64,000 nt of DNA from Brachyhypopomus gauderio (GCF_052324685.1 NC_135222.1:10461873-10525872), one strand, 5' to 3'. Shown: positions 1-14,000, numbered from the stretch's first letter. Program-made: numbers and translations. Notes: generated by a model from the letters alone, not told the origin.

Positions 1-53
1 TCATATCAATATCGGAATTATTGTATTGACCGAAATAATAAATAAATAAATAT

Positions 54-530
54 TAGGGGTGGGCATAGATTAATTTTTTTAATCTAGATTAATCTCACTG
101 AAATCTTGAAATTAATCTATATTAAAATGGCTCATATGCGTGCTACCCAAGTAATGACTAAAAGTCAGTTTTTGAGATAGGGTTTCTTAATACAGAGGGT
201 GCATTAGACCAGGGGCTCATCTCCTGTTTCCAAAATGCATCAATGACTGCTTGAGGAAGCTGTTCTACTTTGATACTTGAAGAAAAAAACATGCTCAATA
301 AAATGTAGGCTACTCGTTTATTCAGTTAAACATGAATTTGTAAGCCAACATACTGTACATTAAAAGGGGTTGATAACATGTTATAACTAAACTATCAAGT
401 TGAAAGTCATCATAGTTTGCTTACCCATTTTGACCCAGTTCCCAACCCAACTTTAAGAATAGATTAACGGCGATAATTTTTATATCGCCCGATAAGAGTA
501 TCAAATTAACGAACGCCGTTAACGGCCCAC

Positions 531-533
<3 letters not shown>
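54..533. mobile_element. Non-autonomous hAT-like element
   Basis: The left end reads TAGGGGTGGGC and the right end reads GCCCACCACTA, which is its near-perfect inverted repeat. The interior carries blocks rich in TAATCTAGATTAATC and AACGGCG, and no coding frame. TAGGG termini with this spacing are typical of hAT-superfamily MITEs in fish. The right end abuts a TA microsatellite, so the 8-bp target duplication cannot be read. The termini are seen; the family is inferred. Confidence 0.55.

Positions 534-606
<73 letters not shown>
533..606. repeat. (TA)n microsatellite
   Basis: About 37 uninterrupted TA units follow directly on the right terminus of the hAT-like element. Reading frames across it give only Tyr-Ile repeats and are not genes. 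Confidence 0.95.
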
Positions 607-608
<2 letters not shown>

Positions 609-752
609 AGATCATGTGTTATGGAATATTTACCTGTATAGACATTACCTCCATTTTAGAAGATAACTAGCTACATGGAAATTGATTTTTAATAGCCTAG
701 TTGCTTTAATTGAAATTGTATTTTCCTCTGTTTTCCTCTGCAGAATTGGAGA

Positions 753-2975
753 ATGAGCAGGGGGCGTGGCACTAAAAAGAGGTTGCCCCCAGACAAAACT
801 GAGGCCCCTAAGTGTTATGATGAAAAGATCCTAGATGAAGTGAAGCAGCTCTTCAATAAAGAGAGAAGTTATAGTCCTCCACCTGGGGTGGAATGGAGCC
901 TACCTGACCCCAGTGTGGTACTTCGTGACTGTCCCTGGAGCCACCCACCTCTACAGGCTCTAAAGCAGTCCCTAAATGAGGTGAAGAATCAGCTCAGTGA
1001 CAAAGACCTGGCAGTGTGGCACCAGCACACCTGCTCAACCAACCGAGCAGGCACCGTTACGGCCCACCTTCGTGCCACTACCAATGCAGAGCTCTGTACT
1101 CAGGCCTGGGCCAAGTTCTACGAGATTCTGGGTACCTTCAGACTCCTACCAGAAACTGCGCTGCAGAATGGTGAATTGAACTCTGTGCATTTGTGCGAAG
1201 CCCCTGGAGCATTTATTTCAGCTCTGAATCACTACCTCCGAACCTGCAGGCCGCACTGTGACTGGAACTGGGTGGCTAATACATTAAATCCATATCACGA
1301 AGCTAACGAACGAAGCTGCACCATTGCAGATGACAGACTCATTGTACACACCCTCCCTTGGTGGTTTTTCGGCTCTGATGACACAGGCGATGTCATGCTG
1401 CAGAAGCATTTGTTGGAACTGCAGCGGTTTGTAAGCAACATGCGCAGTGTGGATTTGGTCACTGCAGATGGGAGCTTTGACTGTCAGGGAGACCCGGGTG
1501 AGCAAGAGAGCTTGGTGGCCCCATTGCAGTACTGCGAAACAGTGAGCGCTCTGCTTCTGCTCGCACCTGGCGGCTCCTTTGTCCTGAAGATGTTCACGCT
1601 GTTCGAGCACTCGTCTGTCTGTCTGCTCTACCTCCTCGTCTGCTGCTTTTGCTCAGTTTCTGTGTTCAAACCTGCCACCAGCAAGTCAGGCAACTCTGAG
1701 GTCTATGTTGTTTGTTTGGGCTACAAAGCTAAAGATGCCTTGCGGCCACTGCTCTCAAAGCTGATCCGTTACTACGGGACGGACATGGCATCCATGGCAG
1801 CGCTGTTCCCTAACAACTGTGTTCCAGACTCCTTCCTCCGGCAGCATGAAGAGATCTGCACGTTTTTCCATGCACTGCAAATTGACACCATCCAGGAGAA
1901 CCTGTTGCTCTTTTCTGGCATGAGTGGTGAGCAGCGCAGCAGGCTGGACCAACTCAGGGAACATGCCGCCCAATTTTACATACAGCGCTTCCAGGTGCAG
2001 TTCCTTCCTCGGAAGTGGTGGGTGTGCCGAGGTGGGTCAGTGGCTTCAGGGAAGCCATTTCAGAGGAAGCAGATGGGGTCCTTTAATCAGCGTAAGGAGA
2101 TGCAGTTCCAGGAATGGAGGCTGCGCCTCGGCCAGGTATCTTGCAGGGCGTGGGTCGAGGAACACTGCCAGGCAGTCGAAGGTCATGATTTTGTTCTCGA
2201 TGGCCCTTTGAATGAGAGTGATTTAGATTCATGGTTTACTCTCATGGGAGCAGCCCTGCCAAAAGTGCGTAGTTCCACTTTTTGTGAACAGGAGCTCTTG
2301 GATATCCTGAATGAAGCTCTTGAGGAGTGCACATTGGGCCTGGGGGGACAGCAACTGGCCAAAAATGCACCAGTGTGTAGCTCATGCAGTCCCCAATGTC
2401 CTACTTCTATATTAACTGAGGTCTGCAGCCTTCCAAATATTACTTCTTGTTTGGTGGTGGGGGACCTTTCATGGCAGCACTTGCCCCTCTCAGGAGAAAT
2501 GGTACAACCACAGTTCTATCCAGGGCCTTCCTACCTGGATGTGTGCATTTCCACTTTGCATGATGGAGATCCATCTTATCAGCAGGAGCTTCTGAGCAGT
2601 GTGCTCTCTGCCTTTCATGATCTTGGTGAAGGATCGGTGCTGGTGGTTCCACTGCGTTCGGCTCTGACCCGTTTCACTGGGTGCCTGGTCCTCACCTTCC
2701 ACCTCTGCTTCCAATCCATCAGTTTCCGCTGCCCATCAAGCGGACCTCCAGCCGTGCTGCTGTGTGTGGGCTTTACACCGTTCCCCCGGATGAAGACCAT
2801 CCTCCAGGAGGTGCTCGACAAAATGAGGTGTTTGGAGCAAGGGCGGCAGCTCCTGCAGTTTGCACCCATTGAGGAACTAATGAGAGGTGCACTGCCTCAC
2901 TTCCTGTCTGGCCTCAATAACACTGTGATTAGACGGCAGCTTCATTTGTTGCTGCAGACAGGTCAGGATAGATAG
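753..2975 (+). CDS. cmtr2: Cap-specific mRNA (nucleoside-2'-O-)-methyltransferase 2
   Basis: This 740-aa protein in one coding exon is recognised as CMTR2 (FTSJD1), which 2'-O-methylates the second transcribed nucleotide of capped mRNA and snRNA to give cap 2. The human protein is about 770 aa. The N-terminal Rossmann-type RrmJ/FtsJ methyltransferase domain carries the SAM-binding motif CEAPGAF at residues 148-154. Putative catalytic residues are K121 (in AWAKFYE), D239 (TADGSFDCQG) and K279 (SFVLKMFT), matching the family's K-D-K set. The C-terminal half is the degenerate second methyltransferase-like domain (motifs LHDGDPSYQ and AVLLCVGF). A 3' splice site (tttcctctgcag, ending 743) lies 9 nt before the ATG, so at least one 5' UTR exon is upstream. 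The ATG has A at -3. The frame has no internal stops. An AATAAA at 3484-3489 is a plausible polyadenylation signal. calb2 follows on the same strand, as in human 16q22. Confidence 0.96.
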   Translation: MSRGRGTKKRLPPDKTEAPKCYDEKILDEVKQLFNKERSYSPPPGVEWSLPDPSVVLRDCPWSHPPLQALKQSLNEVKNQLSDKDLAVWHQHTCSTNRAGTVTAHLRATTNAELCTQAWAKFYEILGTFRLLPETALQNGELNSVHLCEAPGAFISALNHYLRTCRPHCDWNWVANTLNPYHEANERSCTIADDRLIVHTLPWWFFGSDDTGDVMLQKHLLELQRFVSNMRSVDLVTADGSFDCQGDPGEQESLVAPLQYCETVSALLLLAPGGSFVLKMFTLFEHSSVCLLYLLVCCFCSVSVFKPATSKSGNSEVYVVCLGYKAKDALRPLLSKLIRYYGTDMASMAALFPNNCVPDSFLRQHEEICTFFHALQIDTIQENLLLFSGMSGEQRSRLDQLREHAAQFYIQRFQVQFLPRKWWVCRGGSVASGKPFQRKQMGSFNQRKEMQFQEWRLRLGQVSCRAWVEEHCQAVEGHDFVLDGPLNESDLDSWFTLMGAALPKVRSSTFCEQELLDILNEALEECTLGLGGQQLAKNAPVCSSCSPQCPTSILTEVCSLPNITSCLVVGDLSWQHLPLSGEMVQPQFYPGPSYLDVCISTLHDGDPSYQQELLSSVLSAFHDLGEGSVLVVPLRSALTRFTGCLVLTFHLCFQSISFRCPSSGPPAVLLCVGFTPFPRMKTILQEVLDKMRCLEQGRQLLQFAPIEELMRGALPHFLSGLNNTVIRRQLHLLLQTGQDR

Positions 2976-5900
2976 CACTGTGCCTCTGACCTGCTGCTTA
3001 GTCTCTCAGACTCACACTTAATATGTTGTTTGCATGGCTCATTAGAGCATAACCCAGTTATCCAATGCATTCCTAATGTATTCCACAGGTTTTGGAGTTT
3101 CTTTTCATATCGTCAATGGTGTGCCTGGTAATTAGAAAGCACCTATATGCTTACTTTTACTTGTGGATTATGAATGCTTTAGATACGTGTAGAAGTATTT
3201 TCTGTTTAACACAAGAGTATAAATTCTATATTCGTTATTACGTTTTTAGAATTATTTATATGCGATTTGTACATGTTTTACACTATTTGAAATAATGCTG
3301 TTTAAGTGACTTTTCTTTAATGGACAACTGTAGTGTTCTTATGTACACATAAAGATTTGGCTGTTGAAAAGCCTTAAGTTATCGCCCCAGTAGATGTGGT
3401 GATGTCCTGTATATACACAGGCAGTTGAAATACCAAAATACTGGTTTACATTTAATTTGTTTTCTGGCCAGGCATGCTATGGAAATAAAGAATAAGATAT
3501 GTTTACGTATTGTCAGTGTGTTACTTACATAAACATTTGTAGTTGAAGCTACCCCTCTATACTTTTATACTGTTACTGTATGGGATTTTTTTACAAATTA
3601 ATCCGTTTGTTTGTTTATCTGACAGTTGGATCTTTGATAGATATTTCTATTTCTGGAACTACTATAGAACGCTGCCCATGCAGTTGTTGAAGATGTCCAG
3701 TCTTAGCACAACCTTTGAGGTTCTGTTAATTTTCTGCACTGTATCAGAACTGCTTTATTATTAATTTTTAAAGAAGACAAAGCCACAGATTTTATGTGCT
3801 GTTTAATGTGTTGTAGTGATGTTTGAGTAATTTATGTTCCTGGTATCAGAAACACAGCAGGGGTCTGAGAGCGAGTGCTCTTTATCTGAAGTTCCATTGA
3901 CTGTGAGTGGTTTTCATGTGGAACAGGAAAAAATCGATATTGATCCAGCTGTCCACAGCATTGCATTACAGTCTGAGTTTGACTTTTTCCCTCTACCAGA
4001 GGAAGAATATTTTGTTTTTTTTTCCTATTCTGGTAGATGAGACCTGACCCCATCAAGGCCAATCACTGTCAGTGATCAATTCAGTTTTGGTTGAGTGGTC
4101 ATGTCATTCCCCTGCTCTTGTATGTGGTGTACATGAGCATGATGGTAACACATATGAGCACACACAGGTCTCGTGTGTGTGTGTGTGTGTGTGTGTGCGT
4201 GCGTGCGAGTGCATGTGCATGGATTTCTACTCTGAAGGTGTTAAATTGACTGCCCCCACATTCGCCTGTGGCACTTCACTAATCCTCATCACTCTCCATG
4301 GCCTCCCGTTAAAAGGAGTTCTCGTTCACCCGTCACACTCCCCTGATGGGATGTATTGTTACCCAAAGGCAAAATAAACTCCCACATTCACTGAGATGAG
4401 TTGTGGACTGCAATGAATGAATTGCTGAAATTGTGATGTTTCAGTGATAGAACTGTCAGTAAGAATACCACTGCTATGTTACAGTTATCACTGATTACTC
4501 TGTCAAAGACATAATGGAGAACAACTTTGTATGTAAAATGCTTTGGAAACCAAGTTGTTTGCCTGATTGTGTTTCTGTCAACCGTCACTGGATGAACAGG
4601 GAAATCCACCTCCTACAATAACTCCACTGTGCTATAATCATGTTAATCTTACATCCACTGCAAGTGATGTTACAGAATTCTACAAGATGTAGCTACCAAG
4701 AAAGTCCACCCCATCCAATCAATCTCAGGCACTCTATATAAACCTTTGTCCAAACAAACAAAGGCCTTCACACTGACCTCTTTATGACAGCAGCCTATGG
4801 TCCTGAGCGCCTTGTGCAAAATCACTGACAAACTGGCATGAACTTGCATGTTTGGTTGATCTAGTCAGACTTATACAGTCAAAGCCCAGGAGAGATTTTT
4901 CTTCAGAGCAATTATGAACTTTGGACAGTTAAGTGAGACTTTCCTTCTTCAGGAGATATGATCGCTCTTTGTTCTTCAACCTAATTTGTTGGGTATGGGG
5001 TATGTAATCAACTAACCATCCAGTTTTCTCAGTACATCCATAGTTATACATTTTAGGCTGACATATGCATTCAGATGCAATCTGCAGATCACTCCATGGG
5101 CACCCCTCACCTCAGAATTCAGCTGACCGATGGCAGCTTGTCTTGGACTGTGTAGTTCTGTCATGCCTCTAGTGGATTTTTCAAGCATGACAACAGAGTG
5201 GCTGCTTTATAGATCTTGGACGTCTGCATTGTATGTCACTGCACTGCACTGCGTTTATGACTAGCCATAATCCTTGAAAATGTAGCACTTTGCTGAATTA
5301 AAGACATGTCAGTTATATGTATTGGAGATTATCAAAAGTTGTCAGACCTTTCCTCCTGCTTGCATATGTGTGTGTATGTGCCAGGGGTTGTGGGTTTGGT
5401 TGGCTTGGGTGTGTTGCGGGTGCTGATGGATGTTTTAATCTCAGAACTGTAAAAAGCTCTGGAAGTCTCTTATTCATACTCCATACTGAACTCTGACCCA
5501 ATCCTCCACCACACTTCACTGCCTTACATGATTCCCTTTCCACAATAAAGCAGTCAGTCTTGGCATTTCATCTCAGCTCCAGTCATCATTTTTATATAAT
5601 AATTTCTCTATCACCTCCGTGTGTTTCATCCACTATATTCCCTGCTGTTCTGTCTGTCTTTCCCACACTGGGATATGCTGTTCTCAAGCTATATGTTTAG
5701 ATAGAAGAATAAGACAGCTGATTGGTTGCTGAAATAGATCATCATATAGCTAATGATAGTTGTCTGTGGTTCTGTGGTTCAGGATTATGTAGCACCACCA
5801 ACTGTTTTCAATTACCTGAATATACACTTTGCAACAGCACACATTGACACATTGTTCACAGTTACAGGACACACACAAGAGCGAATCATTCATGTGTACA

Positions 5901-6937
5901 AATTAAGCTACATCAGGGTTGCCAACTCTCACGCATTGAGCGTGAGACACACGCATTTGACCGTTTTCACACGCTCTCACGTCACACTTCCGATATCTCA
6001 CGCCGAAAATAAATATCTAGTTTATTTACCTCTGATCCATATTCAATGAGTTACTAGCTCGCTCTGGCGCCAACCACCCATAACAGCCATAACCACCCAT
6101 AACAGCCATAACACTTAATTTGTGTCCATTTTACGCTCCCCCCGTCAACAACTTACGCTCAACACCCCCCCCCGTCAACAACTAACGCTCGCCACCTCTC
6201 CTCCGGGTTCAAATCTCACGCGAAGCGATCTTCAAAAGTTGGCAACCCTGCTACACATGTAGGCAAAATGGGCACATAATCACAGCATCACACATACCTG
6301 TACCTTATCTTACAGTTTTAATAAACCAAATCCATACATAACATATGTATATGCAACAATATATTGTACTATGTAACAAATGCTATAAATCCATACATCA
6401 GCAATTATGAATTTATGTATATTTGACTTAACAGGAACACATGAGCTTTCTAAGATTTCTTTCTACTCCTGTCTTTTAAAGCAACAGACACATTTATGTG
6501 CTTTGTGCTTTGAGGAGTTTTGATGGCAGTTTCATTGTAAGTCATGAAACTGTACTTCTGGCACAGTACATGCATAGTTCGTTCATTTTATGCTCATTTA
6601 CGTAATCTGTGCATCTCGACAGTGGGACCGTGCTCGATTGTTAAGAGATAGCGCAGGATGTGTTCGAGTGCCACCTATTGGCCAACACGTGATTTGCAGC
6701 TGTTTTGGAAATAGGAAAGGCGAGCGTTCCTGATGGGTGTACTGGTGGTGGGTGGGTTGGGGTTGAGGGGGGCGGGTAGATGATGGTTATGCTGGTCGGG
6801 GGAGGGGGAGGTGGTGGAGCGGAATTAAAACTGCCGCAGTCGAACCAGTAGTAATACAAAGTGGTCTTTGATACTGTGTGTGATCTTTGAGTGTGAAAGA
6901 ACTTCTTCGGACAAAAAAAGCGGGAACAGTAAGAGTC
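2976..6937. other. cmtr2 3' UTR and cmtr2-calb2 intergenic region
   Basis: The first 500 bp are the probable cmtr2 3' UTR, with AATAAA at 3484-3489. The rest is AT-rich intergenic DNA with a short GT microsatellite near 4173-4198 and a TIR element at 5914-6250, listed separately. The last 200 bp before calb2 are G-rich with runs such as ggggttgagggggg, which would suit a calb2 proximal promoter or 5' UTR. I see no TATA box I would defend and no other gene. Short open frames here lack similarity, splice logic or codon bias. Confidence 0.6.
5914..6250. mobile_element. 337-bp TIR element, hAT-type MITE
   Basis: The element begins CAGGGTTGCCAACT and ends with its exact 14-bp reverse complement AGTTGGCAACCCTG. 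The interior is rich in CTCACG and ACGCTC, with no coding frame. The flanks GCTACAT and CTACACAT are similar but not an exact 8-bp duplication. CAGGG termini fit the Ac/hAT group. The inverted repeat is direct observation; superfamily is inference. Confidence 0.7.
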
Positions 6938-7424
6938 ATGTCGAAAAACGTTCCTCAGACTCCTCATCTACATCTTGCGGAACTCACTGCTACGCAATTC
7001 ATTGACATCTGGAATCACTTCGACAGCGACGGTGAGTAGATCGTCCCGGAAGAAGGTACACCCATCCCAATCAGACAGCACCGTCTCCGCCTCAGGTGTC
7101 CTATAATCCCCGCAGCAAGGAGCTCGATCAATAAGAAAACGGAGAAAGTTTTTTTAGACTTCGCCTTGATTGCAGTATAAAAATTATATGTCCGGAATAA
7201 GACCATAATTAAATAAGAGATAAATAAATGGAAGCTTGAGCATTGAGAAGTTGTTGTTGTTGTTGTTGTTGTTGTGGTTGGTGTTGTTGTTAGGGGTTTG
7301 AAATAGTCTCTAGACGTAGTTCATAAACAGCATAAATTGTTCAGCCATCAGTGTTCCGTAAGCAGCGCTGGGAGAAGAGATTCACAACACATGGGTGTCA
7401 GAAAAGAGTTCTGAAGTTGAATAA

Positions 7425-7514
<90 letters not shown>

Positions 7515-10500
7515 TATATATATATATATATATAGTGTTATATATATATATATATAGTGTTATATATATATATGTACATGAGAAATTAACACCTTGCTTT
7601 CCCTACTCCAAACTAGTTGACTTTTCGATGTGCGACTGTCTGAGACTGTTCATAGATTAACACAGTGTTGTATTATAGTCCATCTTATTTAAACCTCGGT
7701 TGTTTTCTCGTCGTTAAGTTCTCTGTAAAGAAACAGCGGTAAATCACGTTCTCGTTCGCGTGTAATGCACTTTTACGCAGCAACATGCCTTCTGAATAAT
7801 TCAGAGAATGTTGTAAGTGGGGCGCGGGGTTGATTGCTTATCTCTGCAAAGTTCTGAGCGCTGGAAATTACGCACCCCACGGTAGCCATTGATTGTGCGC
7901 ACCGCGCAGGAACGGAATCTTTCCTTGAATGAATTAAGTGTCAATGAGGTTCAAAGAAGGGACGTGATTGACTGCCGTACGTACTATTTAATAACCCAGT
8001 AGGATGGTGACTGACCATCACCTACACCTAGCTGTGCATTTTGTGATTTGTAATTCTAGTTATATGGTAGAACATTTCCCACTGAACCCGAGGTGAAAAG
8101 GTTAGGTATTCCATACCAGTCTTTATTCATTGTATTTCTACCTTTTTAGTTAACAGCAGTATACGGGATTTGCTTCTCCGTTCGTTTTCATCCGTCAGCG
8201 AAAGGCGGTCACACCCGAGAGCGCGCGGAGATCCTGCGGCATCCCGGTCGCTACCGTCAGTTTCAATAGCTGCTTTTTGTAGGTCCCTTGAGACGTGAGT
8301 TCAACAGATACTGTCATGGACGTAGTTTTGATTTCATAAGTGGGGGGGACACAACCTGGGGTGGCGAACTGTTGAGCGGGGGGGGGGGGGGGGGGGGGTT
8401 GAATGAAAATTGTTGAGCGCTGTGAACAAAAATTGTTGAGCGGGGGGGGGGAGCTCGGAGCTGCATGATCCTAGTGCTAGATTTGTCGCTATTTGGATGT
8501 TGTTTTTTTAACCGTTAAAAAGTGGGGGGGACATGACTTCGTCGCTACTTAAATATTTGGTTTTAACTGTAAAAACTGGGGGGGACCAAAACCGGCTTTT
8601 GAAAAAGTGGGGGGGACATGTCCCCCCCGTCCCCCCCCCAAAACTACGTCCGTGGATACTGTATATTCCTCAAAGCCCCCGGGAAAACCCAAGCTGAGTG
8701 AAAAACCAAGTTAAACCTCAGAAAATGGGAAGGTTAAAGTCACTAAACTTGCGATTCAAGCAACATCAGATCAAATTATCGGTCATATTTTAAAAGAAGT
8801 GTCTTTATCCATAACTAGAATAGAATTCTACGAGCCTACATACAGAGGTGATGCATCAACTAATAATAATGTCTCACATTTGATTATATACGATGCTTGG
8901 TATTTATTTATTTACTTTTACAAGAGAGACCAATCGAAGCGCGCTGCTCAGTTTTTTAATTGCGTGGCGATAATTCGTGAGAATGAACCGGTTTGGTTTT
9001 GTTTGGTTCCTAGGTAATGGCTATATTGAGGGGAAAGAGCTGGAGAATTTTTTCCGGGAGTTGGAAACGGCACGTAAAGGGATGAACACGGTATGTTCAA
9101 TGCATGTATAGCATTTATTACAATTTGAATAATTTGAACACACGTTCCATTATTTGGTATGATTACCATGAATTAAGTATTTTGAAATGAAATAGGCTAC
9201 AGTTCTTTTGAAGCTGTAGTTAGATTGATTTATCAAATGAACACTTTTGTTTAAGTAGATTTTATAACTATCCGAATTTGTTCTGAAATAAATTTACAAA
9301 AAAGGTAGGAAATAACACATTACTGGTCACAATTATGTCTAGTGACACGATTTGTCTTACAGTACTCTCAGTAATGCAATGATGAAAAGTTATTGATTTG
9401 TTGTTTCTGCTCTACATTGTGTTGCCTTTTAAGTTTCTTAATTTGAGTACACATTTAGCCAAGAATGCATAATTGTATTTTTGTGGAATCTGTGCTTGGC
9501 AATATCAGGACCCTGCAAATGCTGCATTCAGAGAGAAGATGCAGGAATTCATGCATAAATTTGACCACAATGCAGATGGCAGGATTGATATGGCAGAGGT
9601 AAAGCACCCATTACTAACTTCCTGATTGACTTTTTTTGTAACTGTAATGCTGGTTTGAAGACTTGAAGAGGCACTAGTAGAGAGAACCGCTAACACGAAG
9701 AGAACATCAGACACCAAACTGGAGGAATGGAGATACAACTGGCAAAAGAAGGTTAGGGAGGAAGTTCACTCGATCCATGATGGAATAAGATATGGAAGGA
9801 GTGGAAAAGGGAAGAGGGATCAGGTCGATGATGATCACACATTAGTTCCCTTTCTTCCTTTGTCACAACCTTTCTCGCCATTGTAAAGCTGGGAGCATGA
9901 CAAAACACTTGCAGGCCTTTACCGATAATATTTTAATCTCAAAGTGAGAATCAGAGCTGTTATACAGTCTAGAGATCAAAACCGAGATGGCAGCAAAAGT
10001 GGATGGTATAGTGGAACCTAACAAGGGGAGGAGGATCTGGGTAGGTGTTGCCGGGAATTCTGAGTATTAGAGTCTCTGGATCCATGCAGTATGATTGCCT
10101 ACTTGGGCGTTTATATTACCACCTCCCTGCCTGGTTCATGGGCTTAGAGCTGTTTGACTCTATGGCTGCATCTCTTTCCTGTCTTTGTTCTGTCCATCAC
10201 CTGAGTGACAAAAAGTGACATAGACATATAGCATCTGTTAAAAGCTTAGTTAACAAACATGGCAGAGATTATGAGGCATAAATTATGGGAGTTACCCACA
10301 TGCCTGACAAAGATGGACCTGACATACTTCACTGCACTTATAATAATCATTAATTACGTCTATACTGACTTTGAGTCCCTAAGACCGAAGAGGAGAAGAT
10401 CAGACATGCCCTCTCAGCTTTTTGTGCACTTTCATGCACTCTTCTTTCATCTAAACCTCAAATGCAAGGCTTGCTAAGGAAAGGCACCTCATTAAGTCTT

Positions 10501-12498
10501 TCAAGTTCTACTCTATGTGAGACTATGAGGCTAAGAACTATGACCTAAATTATCAAATAAAAGCCCCAGCAGAGACAGAGCTTGAAAACTATTATGAACT
10601 GTTTTTGTTTTTATCATGTGTCTTTTGCTTGTCAGACCATGGACCTTGAGCATGGGTTGAACTGCAGAGGTTAAGCACAGTTTAAAAATAATAGGGTGTT
10701 TGAGAGTAACATGCACAAAATGTATATAAGTTTGTATGTATATATGTATATAAATGTATATAATAATGCATAACCCTGCATTCCCATAAGTCTTGCAGCC
10801 AGGTTGGATGGAATCACCTAAAAAAAGATAAATAAATCTGATACTTAAGGTGCCAAGGGGTGTTCTTGCAAGAGACATTACCCACTATCCTGTTTTTTGT
10901 ATAGGACTAATTAACAATTAGACTGCATTAAAGATATATTTTGCATGCCCATGTAAAAACACCAGGTTTAAACTCAGAGCTGCTGATCTATGTGGACTCT
11001 ATGGTTCACGGTTTGTGAATGTTTAGTGTCTCTTCAGTGCTGGGGACTCTGCAGAGAGCACAAACGATAATTCAGGGCATGAAATTGGTCCTCTCATCCC
11101 TGTCCAGCACTTGCTGGCATGTAGGTCCTAAGCTAGTGTGGAAGGGTTTATGTGCAGACTGCATGATCTGTTTGGTCAATAGAGTGGTGCTGTCCGAGGT
11201 GCTGAAATCTCTTTCCATGCTCTTGGAGTCCAGCAGAGGGGTGATAGGTCGTACTACACCTTTACAGCATTAGAAGAGGGCTATTGGTTGTGTTACATTG
11301 CAATCAGTTGCATTTAGCATTAGTATGTATTTAGATATTGCCCTTTGTCTCGACTAAACCCTTCCCTCTCTCTCTCACTCTATCTCTCTTCCTCTCTGTC
11401 TGTCTTTCAGCTGGCCCAGATCCTGCCAACAGAAGAGAACTTTCTCTTATGTTTTAGAAAGTTTGTGGGATCTAGTGTCGAATTCATGGCGGTATACACA
11501 CATACTCTGGTTTTCTTTGCTGCAGTGTCACATTAATATTCATCTTCAATATGAAGACATACACTATATTGCCAAAAGTACTCGCTCACCCATCCAAATG
11601 ATCAAAATCAGGTGTTCCACTCATTTCCATGGACACAGGTGTGTAAAATTAAGCACCTAGGCATGCAGACTTTTTTACAAACATTTGTGAAAGAATGGGT
11701 TGCGCTCAGACCTCAGTGAATTCCAACATGGAACTGTGATAGTGCCACCTGTGCAACAAATCCCATTGTAAAACTGTCAGCTGTATTATAAGAAAACGGA
11801 AGTGCTTGGAAATGACAGCAACTCAGTAAACCAATAAGAACTGTATTTACAAACAATTATGACAGTGAACAAGTTCACAGCCATCGCAAAAGTAATGATG
11901 CTAATAATAATATGTAATTTCTTAGGCATGGAGAAAATACGACACGGACCGCAGCGGATATATTGAATCCAATGAACTAAAGGTAAATTAAGTAGACCAA
12001 TTAGGACTCATCTATGGGTTATGTAATAGGGAATAAATGAATGCACCATTTCTGATTGAGATTTTCTTACTTCAGGGATTCCTCTGTGATCTCTTGAAAA
12101 AAGCTAATAGACAGTATGATGACAAGAAACTGAATGAGTATACCCAGACTATAGTAAGTACATTTGGCACTCTGGCAGGGGAGGTTGGGAGGGCGGTATT
12201 GTTCTAATGAGCACTGCATTATTGCTACCAAATATTGCTATGATTACACTAAATATAATCTTTCCTGCACTACCCTAAAGGAAAACATTTGACTAGATTA
12301 GTGTTTCAAGTGAAATGCAATACAGCACAGAATATTCCAGTTTTCTACAGCATATGTACACATATTTTCAGTGATGCTTATTCCCAGATTGTGTAATATC
12401 TATAACCATTATCTGCACAGCTGAAGATGTTTGATCTGAATGGGGATGGAAAACTAGGACTGTCAGAGATGGCCAGGTAAGAAACTGAAGGGAGGATA

Positions 12499-12569
<71 letters not shown>

Positions 12570-13911
12570 TATAAAGGTTTTTGGTGGTGCTTCTAGGTTA
12601 CTCCCAATGCAAGAGAACTTTCTGCTCAAATTTCAGGTAAGATCAAATAACTTTCATGCTGCATCTTAGACAGATGTATTAGCATATAAACAAAGCCATA
12701 CACCACACAAAATAATATACAAACACTGAGCAGAATGTACATTTTATCCTCTGCAGTCTGGATTGATAAGGATTATTTTAATCCTTATATGGTTATAGTA
12801 ATCTCCATAGATTAATCTTGGACACAAAAAACAACTGTCTCAGCAGCCTGTCAACATTTTATCCTCTCCTAGTCCTCCCTTCCCATCACACTTTTTATCT
12901 ATATATCATACAATATTATTTTAATATTTAATAGTTTGCAATATGAAACAAACCTTGATATATATTTTACCTTGATATATAGGTAAACGTTCTAGAATTT
13001 TAATCATTCTAATGGTATATTTCTGCAGCATTTGTGCAGCAGATAAAAATAGGCTTATAAATAATAATATTTTGCTTTTTGGATGCTTTGTAGAGGAGAA
13101 GGGTACAAATGTCATTTTCACAGATTAGGCTACTTAAAATGTCACAGAATAATATAATAGTCATGATAGTCATGATTAGAGATAAATTGCTTACTCTTAG
13201 TTTCATTGGTACACATTTCAACTGTAATCTCAAGGTTTCCGTACTGTGATATGTAAAAGCAAGTATCTACTTTTATCTTCTATTATCTTTACACATCCCA
13301 TTCTCTCTCTGCTCATCCCTTACACACTTTCTCTCAGTGAATGAATGAATTAACATATTAACCTCTTGTCAATAGAGCTTTAAATTGTCTTCTGATGAAT
13401 TTGGTGAGATATTCACTTTCTATGATAAGGTGAGAAATCCTGTTCTCTGATTCTGTGAAATTACTGTGCTGTTGTATGAATTTTTCTAAGTTTTAAACAA
13501 AACTGTATTATTAGCATTTGCCATTGTTTAGCACTCAGTGCTGTGAGGCTATATTGTTGTTTCTCACCAGGATAGTAACGGTTACATTGATGAACATGAG
13601 CTGGATGCACTGCTGAGGGATCTCTACCAAAAGCACAAAATGGTGACTAACGTGGCCTGAATGAGTGGATCCAGGGGTGGGGGAGGTTCCTACCATAGAA
13701 GCCCTTCATGAGACGTACAGTGCATAAATTATGTGGAATTACTGAAAAGTGATAATACCAAGTGAAACTACTGCAGAAATAGCGGGTAGAATTATGTGAA
13801 TAGCTAACGAACTATAACTAATCATAGAAATGTGGAAGAAAACTACAAAGAAGGAGATAAGAAGCTAAGACATGTAGTCTTTTTGTTATGATCAGTGATT
13901 CTTGTTGATTC

Positions 13912-14000
<89 letters not shown>

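Noticed and set aside
421-615. Tyr-Ile repeat frame
   Set aside because: It reads through the TA microsatellite and has no other coding signal.
13571-13660. calb2 as a pseudogene because exon 10 runs into a stop (VTNVA)
   Set aside because: A good GT donor precedes the stop, and exon 11 at 14004-14120 restores the family C-terminus and the exact 271-aa length.
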